This document shows positions 1-11,651 of a DNA stretch of 64,000 nucleotides, one piece after another. The DNA is taken from positions 1,860,001 through 1,924,000 of the forward strand of contig BCHU01000003.1 in the NCBI GenBank assembly GCA_001599715.1, given 5' to 3'. The position numbers and the translations under genes were made by a program. The first letter of the stretch is position 1; each line of letters starts with the position of its first letter. The notes beneath the pieces were generated by a model that saw nothing but the letters and a program-made list of their open reading frames with translations, ran no database searches and was not told where the DNA came from. The DNA is from Phaeotremella fagi (Eukaryota; Basidiomycota; Tremellomycetes; Tremellales; Phaeotremellaceae).

Positions 1-21
1 GCTAATTTGAATAAAGACAAG

Positions 22-1965
22 GTCCCTCATTTACAATCTGGTGTTTTGAAGAACGACGCTCCGTCTGAACTCTGGGAGTTCGTCAATCCATTCTTCAAGA
101 AAGATCAACCGCAATTGTTAGCCAAAGTTACAAGAAAGAATAATCGACCAGGAATGCCTAATCAACCTGCACCTGCGGCGGTCAATGGAACGAGAACGTC
201 TGCGAGACAAGCGAATGCTACCGTCAATCAAATTAATGGTCAACATTACCCTGTCCATTTGTTAACCGATGGAACTATTGATGGCGAAGCTGGACCTTTG
301 ATCGTACCCTCTACCGGTCAAACGGTTGATCTATCAGCCATCACATCGGGTATAGCTGCTATACAAAGAACGCAAGCGTCAATAGGGGCAGAATTAAAAG
401 CTTTACAAACGTCAAACGAACATTTATGGCGAGAAGCGTTAGAATCTAGAGAAACCCGTCGCAAACATCAAGAAACCATCGACTTGATCGTCAGTTTCTT
501 GGAAAGATTATTTGGGAAAGAAGGCGAAGGTGTTAAAGGACTTGCGGAGGCTTTAAGGAGAGGTGCAGCCATGGGTAGAAGAGATGACGGATCTGAAGAT
601 ACTGCTGGAAGGAAAAGGAGGAGATTGGGTTTGGATAGAATGATAGGAGACGGTGTCGTGGGTGGTGAAGGCGATGTTATGGATGACGATAAAATTTGGG
701 ATGGAGAGGATGATTTGGTTGAAATTTCGTCTGCAGGTGGGTATCAGCTAAATCACTCGTTTTGCACGTCAACTGATCGTTTCAATCCAGGTTTGAAAGA
801 TCCATTCAAATTTTCACTCCCACCCCGTGTCTCACGAACGAAATCTCGTCAAACCAATCCTACTCAAAGTACCAGTACGACAGATTCATGGAACACGAAT
901 CTATCTCCACGATTCACGACACTGCCTGATGAAATCATTTCAAACAACGCGTCTCCGTTTACACCTGCTTCCACATCCGGTCAAAATAGTAGGGATTCAA
1001 ATACAGGTCGAGAGACTACTTTGGCACCAGGTGGTTTAAGTCCTTTATCAGATATTGGTGGACTTCCTGGGAACAACAACACCGTCACTCAATATAATTC
1101 CGTTCCTTCTACCAATTTCAATCAAGGGATGGGATTTTCTGCTCCCAATGGTAATATCGACAACAACGTTAATGCAGGGAATAATCCATTTACTCTACAA
1201 AATATCTCAACTGGTTCGACTGGGAATACAAATGTAAATTCAAGTTCAACTTCGACAGGATCAAATGTCCCACCACCGATGTCACCGAATTCATCAGCTG
1301 CAGCGGCGTCTGCTTTCAATCTAGATCCATCAATCTTACAAACTACTATAGGATCATTGTTACAATCACCAGCTGCTGCTCAAATGTTCTTGAATTCTTT
1401 GACAGCCTCTGCACAAGGTCAAGCGGCTTTACAAACCCCTAAAGCAGGACCATTGAATTCTAACCTGAATTCGAACTTCAATTCAAACGATTTCCCATTC
1501 CCAAACTTGAACAATCAGTATCAGGATAATAACAATCTTTCTACCATTGGTCAAAATCTAAATTCAAATACGAATAACGATACGAATTACAATCTTGTTG
1601 ATCCGAATTTGAATTTATACGGTCAACTGGCACCGTTAGATCAACAACAGAATCAACATCAACAACAGTTGTTGAACAACAACAACGACCTATTAAACAC
1701 TTATCAAAACGCTCATAACATGAATGGAGATGTTGATAAACTACAAGAAAGTATAGATTCATTCGTTAGATCCATGGGATTGGATCTACCTAACAACGCG
1801 AACAATGGTGTCGATTTGAATCAAAACAATTATAATTATGGAGCTGGAGCTGGAGCTGGGGTCGTTAATGGGAATGGAACTACATTGGGTGATAATGGAT
1901 TAGGTGATGATTTTAACGTTGATGAATTTTTGGAAAGACTTGGGAAAGAAGATTTTGGGAGTTGA
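22..1965 (+). CDS. HSF1: Heat shock transcription factor, 3' part (partial at left edge)
   Basis: DNA-binding activator of heat-shock genes, acting in the nucleus. Bases 1-21 look like an intron end (branch-like gctaat, acceptor caag), so the visible exon starts at 22 in phase 0. Residues 1 to about 35 are the end of the HSF winged-helix domain (VPHLQSG, then SELWEFVNPFF). About residues 102-165 form the HR-A/B trimerisation coiled coil (IQRTQASIGAELKAL, LWREALE, ending FLERLFG). The rest is a long Asn/Gln/Ser-rich activation region with a short acidic C-terminus. A 54-nt in-frame stretch at 737..790 has donor GTGGGT, branch-like CTGAT and acceptor CCAG and is probably an intron, so the protein likely lacks 18 of the residues a straight reading gives. 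The domain pair excludes other winged-helix families; SKN7-type factors would carry a receiver domain instead. Confidence 0.88.
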   Translation, partial: VPHLQSGVLKNDAPSELWEFVNPFFKKDQPQLLAKVTRKNNRPGMPNQPAPAAVNGTRTSARQANATVNQINGQHYPVHLLTDGTIDGEAGPLIVPSTGQTVDLSAITSGIAAIQRTQASIGAELKALQTSNEHLWREALESRETRRKHQETIDLIVSFLERLFGKEGEGVKGLAEALRRGAAMGRRDDGSEDTAGRKRRRLGLDRMIGDGVVGGEGDVMDDDKIWDGEDDLVEISSAGGYQLNHSFCTSTDRFNPGLKDPFKFSLPPRVSRTKSRQTNPTQSTSTTDSWNTNLSPRFTTLPDEIISNNASPFTPASTSGQNSRDSNTGRETTLAPGGLSPLSDIGGLPGNNNTVTQYNSVPSTNFNQGMGFSAPNGNIDNNVNAGNNPFTLQNISTGSTGNTNVNSSSTSTGSNVPPPMSPNSSAAAASAFNLDPSILQTTIGSLLQSPAAAQMFLNSLTASAQGQAALQTPKAGPLNSNLNSNFNSNDFPFPNLNNQYQDNNNLSTIGQNLNSNTNNDTNYNLVDPNLNLYGQLAPLDQQQNQHQQQLLNNNNDLLNTYQNAHNMNGDVDKLQESIDSFVRSMGLDLPNNANNGVDLNQNNYNYGAGAGAGVVNGNGTTLGDNGLGDDFNVDEFLERLGKEDFGS

Positions 1966-2190
1966 AGGTGGTGAGGTAGGATGATGGTTAGATATTGTAT
2001 ACCTGTATTATAGAGAATTAGACTGCAATATTTGGTATCGTTCAATGATCGTCTTCGAGTACAGATAGAGATATGTATTATTGCATGATGTCAGAAAGTA
2101 AATCAGCTCCAAGATAATCAAAATCGAAATAGCCTTGTCCAACTCTACATCCACCATTCCTACATATCTTGCATCTTCCATTTAACTACA

Positions 2191-3198
2191 ATGCCCCCAT
2201 TCATCAACACCCTCCGCATCCCACTCTCACTATCGTTCACACTCCCCTTCCTAAAACCACCACCAACCAGATCATTCACTTCATCATCTTCTTTACTGTA
2301 CCGAGCTGAATGTTCACGGTTTTTAGTTAGACAACCTTCACCGGCGGCTTTTAGGGAATGTCCAACACCTTTGGTCTTTGTTAGGACACCTGGGTTAGGG
2401 GATGAGGAGGAGGAGTAAGTTGGTTACTTCTCTTTGGCTGCTATCTACTTTCGATCCAGGAAATTCCAACACCGCTCCAAAATTCTTTCAAAACGAGAAT
2501 TAGTTTAGCTGACCCACAACTCACATAGTTGGTCAAATTGGTCTGGAATGTTTTCAGAAAAAGGATACACATGTACAGAAATAGATATCTCTCTATCACT
2601 CTCCACCAAAGATCTTCAACCAACAGAGCCAATCGCCCCATTCAAAGAACTGGTATCAGCTCTCAACCAACAAATCCGATTGATGGCAATCCCCTTCCCG
2701 CCAATCCTGATCTCCTCAAATACAGCTTGTCAACTAACTCAAGCTTATATCGAAGATCATCCTGCTTCAGGTTTGGTACTTCTTGATCCGGATTCCCCAG
2801 CTGAGAAGAATGAGGGCGGGTTGATCTCATGGCCTGAATTCAGTTATGAACCTAAATTCCCTATTTTGATTGTTCACGGTGAGAAGGGTGGGGTTGGGGG
2901 TGCACATTTGAAAGCTCTTTTTGGGGCTGCTGAGAATGGGGTGGGGAGAGGTGGGAAGGGCGTTTCTTTGGTTAAATCTGTTGATGGGGTTAGAGGTGAG
3001 AGGAATCGTTTGGTGAGTTGGCGAAGGGCTTTCAGTGTATGGGTGTTTACTGAGATATTTTCTTCTTTTTCATACTTGCTTGTTACATCTATTCTCCTTA
3101 TTATGATTCATATTGATCTACTCCCCTCCTCCCTGCTCACCTTCTCGAACTCCTATCCTTAGGCTGCGGAACGTTGGATGGATAGATGTGGTTTCTAG
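2191..3198 (+). CDS. Alpha/beta-hydrolase-like protein, possibly mitochondrial
   Basis: Predicted 247 aa from exons 2191..2414, 2529..3012, 3163..3198, which close in frame and end AAERWMDRCGF. The N-terminus (about 45 residues) is rich in Ser, Arg, Pro and hydrophobic residues and lacks acids, as in mitochondrial presequences. The body shows an alpha/beta-hydrolase-like pattern: a segment with ISSNTAC where a nucleophile elbow would sit, then GLVLLDPDSP, then a strand PILIVHGEKGG resembling the late strand before the catalytic acid. The canonical GxSxG is not evident, so it may be a non-catalytic member or have an altered elbow. Function unknown. It lies 225 bp downstream of HSF1 on the same strand. 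The fold assignment is inference. Confidence 0.7.
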
Positions 3199-3630
3199 AG
3201 AACAGTGATCAAACAACGGTTTTTCAATCGTTCTTCACATCTTTTATTATTGAATACACATACACCTGTAGCCTATGGATCATACCTCTTTATGCATGAG
3301 ATCAATAATACCATCTATGCATGCCTTACATACAACGTACTGGGTAATACTGTATGAATCTAGGTATAGTTAAATGTCAGGCTCACCATTCAAACATTAG
3401 CGTACTACACGCGATTGTTTTCTTTTCTTCTCTTCCCTTTACTTCTCTTTTCTCACTTATTTCTTCAATCTCTTCTTTATTCCAACAGTTTACTCCAATT
3501 TAACATAGACTCGTATACAGAGAGCCCCGCATCATCCCTCGAACCCAACAGAAACCCTTCCCCAGTCATCAACCCATGCAACTCATCCACTAATCACGCG
3601 TAAATCAAGACTCACTTCCAACGATCCATC
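3199..3630. other. Intergenic, EXO1 promoter region
   Basis: No gene seen in 432 bases. The last 200 bases before EXO1 are pyrimidine-rich (TTTTCTTTTCTTCTC-like), typical of fungal promoters and leaders. Confidence 0.6.
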
Positions 3631-6628
3631 ATGGGTATCTCTGGTCTTCTACCTCTCCTCAAAGAGATACAAGTTTCCGGACATATTTCAGATTTCAAAG
3701 GTAAAAGGTGAGTTCAGCTATTGTCACGAATATCTCGATGATGCGTAGCTGACTGGATCACTTAATTTTAGATTAGCTGTTGATGTAGGTGGTCTCCACT
3801 TTCTTCAAAGTCACGATACTTACCCCATTAGGCATATGTTTGGTTACATAAAGGTGCATTTGGATGTGCTCAAGATCTAGTCAAAGGTGTACCGACGACC
3901 AAGTGAGCTTCCTTTCATGATTGGAATAATAAGCGAGCTCATACCACCAAGATTTGTGGACTACGCAATGTACAGAGTCAAAATGCTTCAATACCACGGT
4001 ATAACCTCTTATATCGTTTTCGACGGTGGTCCACTCCCAGCGAAAAAGGGTACAGAAGTTTCAAGAGCTGCGTAAGTCTTTCTTCAACACCGTTCTCCCC
4101 TTTCATCATTGATCCAGGAATTAGATCACGAAAAGCGAATCTAGATAAAGCTTTAGCTTTAGAGGCGCAGGGCAGATATTCAGACGCTAGGGATGCTTAT
4201 ACGAAATGTGTGGATATAACTCCAGAAATCGCTTTTCAGTTTATCAAGGTGGGTTGATATCCTGTTGGGAAGGCATATCTTACTCACAACACACTTTAGG
4301 CTTTACGAGCTGAGAAGATCGATTACGTCGTTGCTCCTTATGAAGCTGATGCTCAATTGTTCTTTTTGGAAAGAGAGGGTTTGGTAGATGGGATCATCAC
4401 TGAAGATTCAGATTTATTGGTCTTTGGATGTAAACAGGTGAGTAGTGAGATTGAGGGTTACTCCATAGCTAATCGTTATCATTCAATCATAGGTCATTTT
4501 CAAACTTGACAAAGATGGAAACTGCGTTTCAATCAATCGAGAACGTTTCGCTAGAATTCGTGATTTTCCAATGCACGGGTGGTCAGATACACAATTTCGT
4601 CGAATGGCTGTGAGTTGTAAAATTCTGATAAGCTTCAACAACTGACCTGTCGGTCACAGATGCTTTCTGGATGTGATTACCTCGATTCAATACCTGGCAT
4701 GGGATTGAAAACGGCATACAAACTACTGAGACGTCATAAAACCGTGGAAAAAGTGGGTCTAAACTAGCGACAACATCTGATAATCCAGCTATTCCAATCA
4801 ATTCGTTTAGAAGGGAATATGACCATTCCACCTAATTATCAAGAATCGTTTGCACAAGCTGAATTAGCTTTCCTTCATCAAAGAGTGTTTGATCCTTACG
4901 AAGGTAGATTAGTGCCTCTTTACGATTTTCCGGAAGATGGTTTAGGTGACGAGGATGAGCGTTGGATAGGATTGTATGTCGTACCTCTTAGTTATCATCG
5001 GTTTACGAGCTGACGGTCGAAATAGGGATAAACCTGTTCATGTGGCTGCTGGAATTGCGAGGGGGGATTTACATCCAGAGACGGGATTGCCTATTGTTGA
5101 TGCTTGGGAGAAGACGGCTAAAGCTTCGGGGCCGGTTCAGAAAAGCATCAAAAGTGCTTTCATGCCTGCCAAGGCTAAGGTATGTTGACTGTTGCTCATA
5201 TTCTCGTCTATAAAGAGATTGACGCTGCTCCCCAGACCGTACTTGGCGAATCATCCAAGAGCAACGCAGGTCCCATGGACGCTTTCATCCAACGTAAGTG
5301 TAGTCATTCTGAACCACACTCTGCTAACCTCAAACCAGGCTCCAAGAAACGACCAGCTCAAGTCTTGCCTAAAGCAGTTGGCGTTTTTGGTTCAGGTGCA
5401 ATGAATCTCTCTAACGTCCCTGTTGGTGTCATCCCTTTACGTCGTAAAAGACCTCTACCAAAAGACGATGATCTGGATGAACCAGAACGACCAGTTAAAA
5501 CGAGTAAATTCTTCTCCACCTCCACTGCAACCGACAAAACAGAAGATGAAAATCGACTGACTCGATCTTCATCTTTTGGGGATATCGTCGTTCGTTCACC
5601 ATCACCAATGGTCTCTTCGATAGCTTTCACTTCACCCAGAAGAGAAGACGATGACGTCGATATAGCAAGTCAACCCCGGTTGAAACGCTTTGAGGATGAA
5701 TCGATCCCCATTCTTTCGTCACCTTTACAATCTGTATTTTCAAGTCCGGCGATTACGACACCGCCAAAATCAGATTCACGGAAACGACGAGCGAGTAGTT
5801 TCACTTTTTCACCTTCACCCACTAGATCTCGAGATCAAGTTTTGAATAATGACGTATTGATCGACGAATCTTCACCACAACTCTCATCGGTTTTAGCTAC
5901 TCAGAACGAAAACGAAATCACACCGAAAAAGATTAAATTCAGTCAAAGTCTTTCCAAACTTGGAAACATCCTAATTCCAGCTTCTTCGTTATCGTCGTTC
6001 ACGCGAGATGAAGCTCAACGCAGAAGGGAGGTTTTGAGTTCAAGTGATGGATTTGAGGATGAGGTGGTTACTCCATCTTTGGTTGATGGGTTTGGGAGGG
6101 ATGAGATTGATGATTATGATGATGAACAGGAGGAGATGGATGAGGAGAAGATTAAGAAGGAAGAAGAGAGTCGTGAAGCTAGAGCTAGAGCTGTGGCTGC
6201 TGGCTTGAGAGCGAAATTTTCTTTCAAATCAGCGATTCAATTGGTAAGTCAGCTGTAGTTTGAGTGTTAGAAGCTGATTGAAATTTCAGAATTCCTCCCC
6301 ATCGTCCTCACCGTTCACTGGAAATAAAAAACGAATCAGTGTGCTGCAACCTGAACGTAAAGAACCACGACAATTCACGATGATGACTACCAAACCCAAC
6401 TCAAAGTCAGACCAGAAATATCAATCCAAGTCATCACGTATACTTTCCACTAAGGAGATCAACGTTGGTCAGAACGTTCCACCGGTCGTCCTTAAAGCTG
6501 TCAATGTCACACCTAAATTAAGAAAACCTTTACCTGCAGATGAGAACGATAACCACACTCCGTTGAGTACGAGTTGGAAGAGATTGGAACAGTTTAGATT
6601 CAATAAGACTGTTTCTCATAAGGTTTAG
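3631..6628 (+). CDS. EXO1: Exonuclease 1 (5'-3' exonuclease / flap endonuclease)
   Basis: Rad2/XPG-family nuclease for mismatch repair, DNA-end resection and telomere processing. Thirteen exons: 3631..3707, 3772..3784, 3832..3902, 3952..4071, 4125..4248, 4300..4437, 4493..4609, 4660..4752, 4789..4973, 5026..5179, 5236..5293, 5339..6243, 6290..6628; 797 aa. XPG-N begins [11 protein letters not shown]; metal ligands fall at Asp30 ([12 protein letters not shown]), Glu150 and Asp152 (APYEADAQ), Asp171 and Asp173 ([10 protein letters not shown]) and Asp226 ([11 protein letters not shown]). A helix-hairpin-helix ([12 protein letters not shown]) follows. The C-terminal half is low-complexity, basic and Ser-rich, as expected for the regulatory MMR-interacting tail. 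Exon 2 is only 13 nt and encodes LAVD including the first catalytic Asp. The intron before exon 9 is 36 nt. The start of exon 11 (5236 rather than 5218) is the least certain junction. Confidence 0.96.
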
Positions 6629-6816
6629 TCTATACCCATACTTATACCTATGCCTAGCATTGATTTCTAGTTAAACCTCATTAGTATACCATACCACCCA
6701 TACTTTTAGTCCAATTTGTAATCATACAACTTCTGTATTGTTGTAAAGAAGAATGTAGTAATAGACAATTGCACACTGCATATCATCAAAGACAAACGTA
6801 ACCCAACCAACCCCCC

Positions 6817-7367
6817 TTAAGCATTCTGAGCTTCCTCAGCCAAACCACCCCTAGCCAACCTAGAAGCGACTTTCCGATCCCTCTTAACCTCCTTGAAAGA
6901 TTTCAACAACTCCAATCGAGAACTTTCAGCTTCTCTAACGACTTTGTTCGATTCTTTCAATTGAATTTGAACCTCAGCGGGGAGTGTTGAAGGGTTGATC
7001 AATTCCCAAGAATGTTTTTGACTACCTCGGATTCTGGAGGTTGGTTTCGATAGTTTCGACGATGATTTTTGGATATTACCTGAGAACAAGTTTTGGTCAA
7101 TACCCAACCAAAAATCCCAAGATATAGACCAAACCTACCATTCCTATAAATCAATCCCCAGGCTTTACCGAATACCTTTAATCCCCCTTCCTCCTCCACC
7201 CCACCTTCACGCTCACCTGACGGTAACGGTGACGGCTGTCGAAACCTCAATTGACTTTTCGTGATTTTATAGAATTGATATGAAGGCCAGGATGTGGGTT
7301 TGACTAGGGCTTCTAAACCGTTGTTGGGGAGTTTGGCTAGTAGTTGGGGTAATTGGGTTTTTGACAT
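6817..7367 (-). CDS. Conserved small basic protein with C-terminal coiled coil
   Basis: Predicted 163 aa; exons 7367..7139 and 7079..6817, separated by a 59-nt intron with GTAGGT donor, TTGAC branch and CTCAG acceptor. The N-terminal third (ALVKPTSWPSYQFYKITKSQL) and a FGKAWGLIYRNG block look conserved and aromatic-rich. A Gly/Glu/Pro linker separates them. The C-terminal 60 residues (PAEVQIQLKESNKVVREAE onward) are a highly charged amphipathic helix, probably coiled coil. I do not recognise the family. Its neighbour KGD4 is divergently transcribed from a 386-bp shared promoter, and the basic N-terminus would suit a mitochondrial protein, but that is inference only. It converges on EXO1 with 188 bp between stops. 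Confidence 0.75.
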
Positions 7368-7753
7368 TGTTCAAGGATAATTGAATTGGCTAGGTTGGAA
7401 GGAAATGTTTTGAAGATTTTGATTTTTGATTTTTGGATGTGATTTTTTCTTTTCTTTTGGTGGTTTCGATGATGGTGAAAATGAATTATCCTTGTAGACA
7501 ATTTCTTTGGTCCGCTATCCCTCTATGTATTTGTGTTGTATGCAAGGTATTGTATGATATTTTAACAAGATATAACTGAAAATCAATATTGTAAGATTAT
7601 AAAAATACAAATTTTCGGTGTTGGTCGGCAATACAATATAGGACAACGGAAACAACGTAGGGGGAGGGGGAAGGGGATACGATTCTATTTCAACGACGAC
7701 GACGACGACAACGATAACAACTACAACCATCTTGGTATCGACCAACTACTACA
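7368..7753. promoter_or_regulatory. Divergent promoter, small coiled-coil gene / KGD4
   Basis: 386 bases between divergent starts, no gene. It contains a purine tract (GGGGGAGGGGGAAGGGG, about 7660-7677) and, in the presumed KGD4 leader at 7691..7716, a CAACGACGACGACGACAACG tract closely resembling one in the MRPL27 leader. Confidence 0.55.
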
Positions 7754-8239
7754 ATGAGAGTCACCGCAATACTACGAGCAAACTATACACCAATGATCAA
7801 ATTCATTGGTCAAAGATCGAAACTCGAACATGGCAAGTTCTTCGATCCGTCATCTCATTGTCTCCAGTACTAACGATCCGTCGACAACAGGAGTTCACGC
7901 ACCTTCACCCCACCCATTAGCTCCCAAAGAAATATCAGACAACTTCAAAGATTTCCTAAGTAAACTACAATCTACATCCAAAGGTTCAGATTCACCTTCT
8001 TCCAATCCCAAATCCCAATCTACTTCGAATCCCGGAGTATTAACACTGGACGCACATTCAACTAAACCTGTGGACTTTGAGAATTTCTGGGATGCTCCTG
8101 GGTATTTGTGGAAGACTAAGGAGTTGAGTGAATTCGAGGTTGAGGCTGTCATGGTGGGTTTTTCGATTAGTTGTTTTTGATATTTTTACTGATGGTTTTT
8201 TAGAGCGGTGGTGCTACTGATATCAGGACGGGGGCTTAG
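7754..8239 (+). CDS. KGD4: Mitochondrial KGD4/YMR31-type subunit of 2-oxoglutarate dehydrogenase
   Basis: Small matrix protein that tethers the E3 subunit to the 2-oxoglutarate dehydrogenase core (also called mitochondrial ribosomal protein YMR31). 125 aa from exons 7754..7832, 7891..8153, 8204..8239. Family signatures are YTPMIKFIGQRS near the N-terminus, HAPSPHPLAP in the middle and a C-terminal FEVEAVMSGGATD ending in TGA before the stop codon. Intron 1 (58 nt) begins GCAAGT instead of GT, with a strong TACTAAC branch and CAACAG acceptor. No GT donor keeps the frame, so this is a GC-AG intron. The Ser-rich stretch in exon 2 is longer than in the yeast protein. A longer in-frame reading that starts in the intron (7806 or 7830) would lose the conserved N-terminus and was rejected. 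Confidence 0.92.
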
Positions 8240-8372
8240 GTGACGGGATGGAGTGAGGATAATGGTGGAGTTGAAGTGATGGACGATCGCTAAAGCTACG
8301 ATAGAATGGTCCAAGTAAAATGCATATTCCTAATCGTCTATAAGACCACCCCGGGGCTCTTCACCACCCCTC

Positions 8373-9632
8373 TTAAACCCTCTTGGAGTATTTATGTACA
8401 CACTCCAAAAACCAACCCATATCCTCAGGTTTAACCTGTGGAGTAATCCCATGACCTAGATTAGCGATCCAACCACCCCCAGCCAAATGGAACCTTTCAC
8501 AGACTCTCTTAACTTCCAACTCGATCCCTTCCCTCCCACCATAAAGAATAACAGGATCGAAATTACCCTGTAAACAAACCTCTCCACCGACGAGCTCACG
8601 AACTTCAACTGGATCCACACACCAGTCTAAACCTAGGGTGTCGTATCCGGTTTCCTTGGGGTTCTTTAGGAGTTTGAGTGAAGAAGGGGCGTTGGCACCT
8701 TTGGCGAAGAGGGTTATTGAGATTCGGGGATGATTGAGTTTTTCGAGGATTTGATGGACTTTAGCGGAAATATGTAGAAGAGGTGGGAGGGCGAAAGTTT
8801 GGAATTGATAAGGTGTAAGTTCACCTGCCCAGGAGTCGAAGACTTGGAGCATCTGTCAGAGAGCGAAGTTAATATCGATCCATTGAAATGATTTCATTTG
8901 TGACCCACCTGAGCACCAGCTAACACTTGACCAACCAATAAATCAGCACAGACATCTGCGATCCGTAATAACAATTTTTTACTATCCTCAGGATATCTGT
9001 ATAACCATTCTTTAGATTTTTGAAAAGTTTTACTACCACCTCCTTCGACCATATAAGCCATCAAAGTCCACGGCGCACCACAGAATCCTATCAATGGGAC
9101 CCGTCCATCTAAACCTCTACGAGTCAATGTAATAGCTTCAAACAGATATCCTAGTTCCTTCTCTACGTCGACGTCTTGTTTTAATCTCGAGATATCATCT
9201 GGTGTGACTAATGGATCAGGTAGGACTGGTCCCTTTGATGGTTCCATGATTACTTCCAAGCCCATTGCTTGGGGTACAACGAGGATATCACAGAATATTA
9301 TCGATGCGTCGAGTAGAGGATATCGATCAATCGGTTGAAGTGTTAATCCAGATGCTATACTTGGTGTTTGACAACATTCAAAGAATGAATGTGATTTTCG
9401 TACTTCAAGGAATTCTATTGTAATTGCCGTCAGACATTGAATAACGATCATTGCAAGACGTACCAGGTAGATATCTTCCTGCCTGTCTCATTACCCAAAC
9501 AGGCGCTCTCTCAGTTTCTTCACCTTTAGCAGATCGTAAAAGAAGTTCATTCTTCATAGGTGGCCAAGAGACTTCCTTCCAAGTTGAGATGTTTTTGATT
9601 TTAGGAATTTCATGATCGACAGTTGAAGACAT
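8373..9632 (-). CDS. HEM12: Uroporphyrinogen decarboxylase
   Basis: Decarboxylates uroporphyrinogen III to coproporphyrinogen III in cytosolic heme synthesis. Exons 9632..9464, 9414..8909, 8852..8373 give 384 aa, close to the usual 360-370. The substrate-binding N-terminal signature [10 protein letters not shown] spans the first splice junction. The catalytic Asp region is [18 protein letters not shown], the second signature is [13 protein letters not shown], and the C-terminal half carries [27 protein letters not shown] and ANLGHGITP. All core motifs are intact and no organelle presequence is present. Introns are 49 and 56 nt with GTACGT and GTGGGT donors. Confidence 0.97.
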
Positions 9633-9970
9633 TTTCCTCGTCGATGCTGTTTTATAACTTTTGAATTGGATATTGAGATTGAGGGTATTGGTATTGATCC
9701 TGGGGAGTGGGATTTGGTTATGCAGTTTGGATGCTGTCCCTCAAAAAAGAGTGTTTTATGGTTTGAAAAGTGATATTGAGATGATGAAAAAAGTTGAGAT
9801 CACTGAGACGATGATCCGAAATTTCAGTGGCACTCAACATGGGTACATGGTCTGGTCATTTCATTTCTGCATTTCATATCACTTTATCTATCTACATCTA
9901 CGACTATAATCACAATCGCATCTATCTCAGCACCTGTATACCTCTTATCATAATACCACTACACTGTCAC
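9633..9970. other. Intergenic, HEM12 promoter region
   Basis: 338 bases between the HEM12 start and the end of the upstream dehydrogenase gene. Open frames here are short and lack homology or splice support; nothing else is seen. Confidence 0.55.
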
Positions 9971-11279
9971 TCAAACAGGAAGCAATCCTTTAGGAGGTGG
10001 AATCGCAGGTTCACCAGTTGGTGTCTAATCATTATATCAATCTATTATCCTCATCCAACCCGATCAACTCACGACATAACAAGCATGAAGACCACCATCG
10101 ACCATAAAGTCAGTTCCGTTGATATAAGAAGAATCGTCGGATGCCACTACAAACCCAAAGTCAGTAAATAATCTTTATAAACGGTGAGATCAAAGCCTAC
10201 AGAAAACAACGGCTTTAGCTTGTTCGACGGCTTCACCGAATCTTCCCATTGGGTTATGAACCAATCTCCGATCAAGTTTCTCTGGTGTGTTCAAGAAATC
10301 CATTAAGAGTGGTGTACGAATTGGACCGCTGATACCTGGGTAAGTTGATGGAACTCGAAAAACTGAGAAAAAAGGATGGACGTACGGACATAAAGCGTTG
10401 AATCTGATTCCCTCTCTCGCATGAACCATAGCCAATTCTCTGGTCATAGCCAAGACAGCACCTTTTGATGCTGTATCTATTGAGTTCTCGAGGTTAGTCA
10501 TACGACTCATGAGAATGTGATTTTTGGACCTTACAAGCAAGTTGTGGAGTTGCCGCACCGAGTTTGGCGACGAAAGAAGCGACGTTGATGATTGATCCAC
10601 CGACATTGAGACCTTTCTCAGGTTCTGCTTTGTTCTAAAGTAATGTTAACGGTGTTACCATAATTGGAACCCACTTGTCTCATCGCGATTACTGCGTGTT
10701 TGCATCCAAACCAAACTCCCTTGACGTTGATAGCTTGGGTGAGATCCCAAACCTTCTCTTCGGTGTTGACAGCGTCATCATCACTGTACGCTCGTGTAAG
10801 TATCATAACAACCCCCAAAGGAAGATGGAGGAATGACATACGCTCCATGCATGATCCCAGCATTATTAAACTAAATCCAAATAAGTAAATCAAAAATCTA
10901 AAATACTCACCAAAACATCCAATCTACCCCACGTAGAAACAGCCAAATCAACCGTTGCCTTAACATCACTCTCTTTACTAACATCACATTTGATCGAGAC
11001 GGCCGCACAACCTTTGAATTGTGAATTAACATATTCAGTAGCTTTGACTACAGCTGCCTCATTGATATCAGCTAATACGACGTGGGCACCTTCAGCGGCG
11101 AATTGGAGTGAGGTCTCGAGACCTATACCACTGGATGTTTAGTGATGAATAGGTCGGATTGGGGCTTACGATCCTGCACCGGTTACTATGCAGACCTTTG
11201 GATTGTTTTTAGTCTTTGGATTGGACGAGATGGTTAGGGTTGGACTTACTTTGTTAGCTAATCTTAGACGTGCAGACAT
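9971..11279 (-). CDS. Short-chain dehydrogenase/reductase (classical SDR)
   Basis: NAD(P)-dependent oxidoreductase of unknown substrate. Ten exons: 11279..11250, 11195..11170, 11130..10911, 10870..10842, 10783..10675, 10634..10535, 10476..10386, 10328..10201, 10146..10073, 10024..9971; 286 aa. The nucleotide-binding TGAGSGIGLE is at residues 15-24, acidic VLADIN follows strand 2 (suggesting NAD preference), NNAG is at 94-97, the catalytic Ser lies in INVASF, YxxxK is at Tyr172-Lys176, and the post-catalytic loop reads CPGPIRTPLL. The C-terminus YVTPTGEPAIPPP is typical of fungal SDRs related to 2,5-dichloro-cyclohexadienediol dehydrogenase-like proteins. Nine introns of 39-58 nt make it one of the most fragmented genes here. 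Intron 7 uses the second of two nearby acceptors (CAG at 10329), which restores the conserved loop. Confidence 0.93.
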
Positions 11280-11651
11280 GTTTTATGTAGATGATTTATG
11301 GAAAGAAGTTGACTGTAAGAATTTGGATGGAATGCTAAGCGAGATACGACGATTGTGGAGGGAGGTGATAGGTGGCACCGTATTTCATCATTCATCGACT
11401 CATACTCCTCATCTCTTCCGAATGCTCTTGTAGAACTTCACTCTGACATGCCTATCGAGAATGGACATCGTAGCAGACTACAGAAGAACATTTCAACTAA
11501 TCCTTCAGTCGATTTTGACCATAATTTCTTGAATAGCAACTCCAGGTATGCCAATTATGGCATTCTATCTCACAAAATCATACTGTGGAAGTAGGGGATA
11601 ATTTTCATAACGCATCATCAAATCCAAGCTTCAAGACGTTCCCAAAAGTGT
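11280..11651. other. Intergenic
   Basis: 372 bases between the SDR start and the stop of the JmjC gene, both on the minus strand. Presumably the SDR promoter and JmjC terminator; no gene or repeat seen. Confidence 0.55.

Noticed and set aside
9661..10171. Two overlapping + strand open frames between HEM12 and the SDR
   Set aside because: They overlap the antisense C-terminal exons of the SDR, which are supported by conserved motifs.
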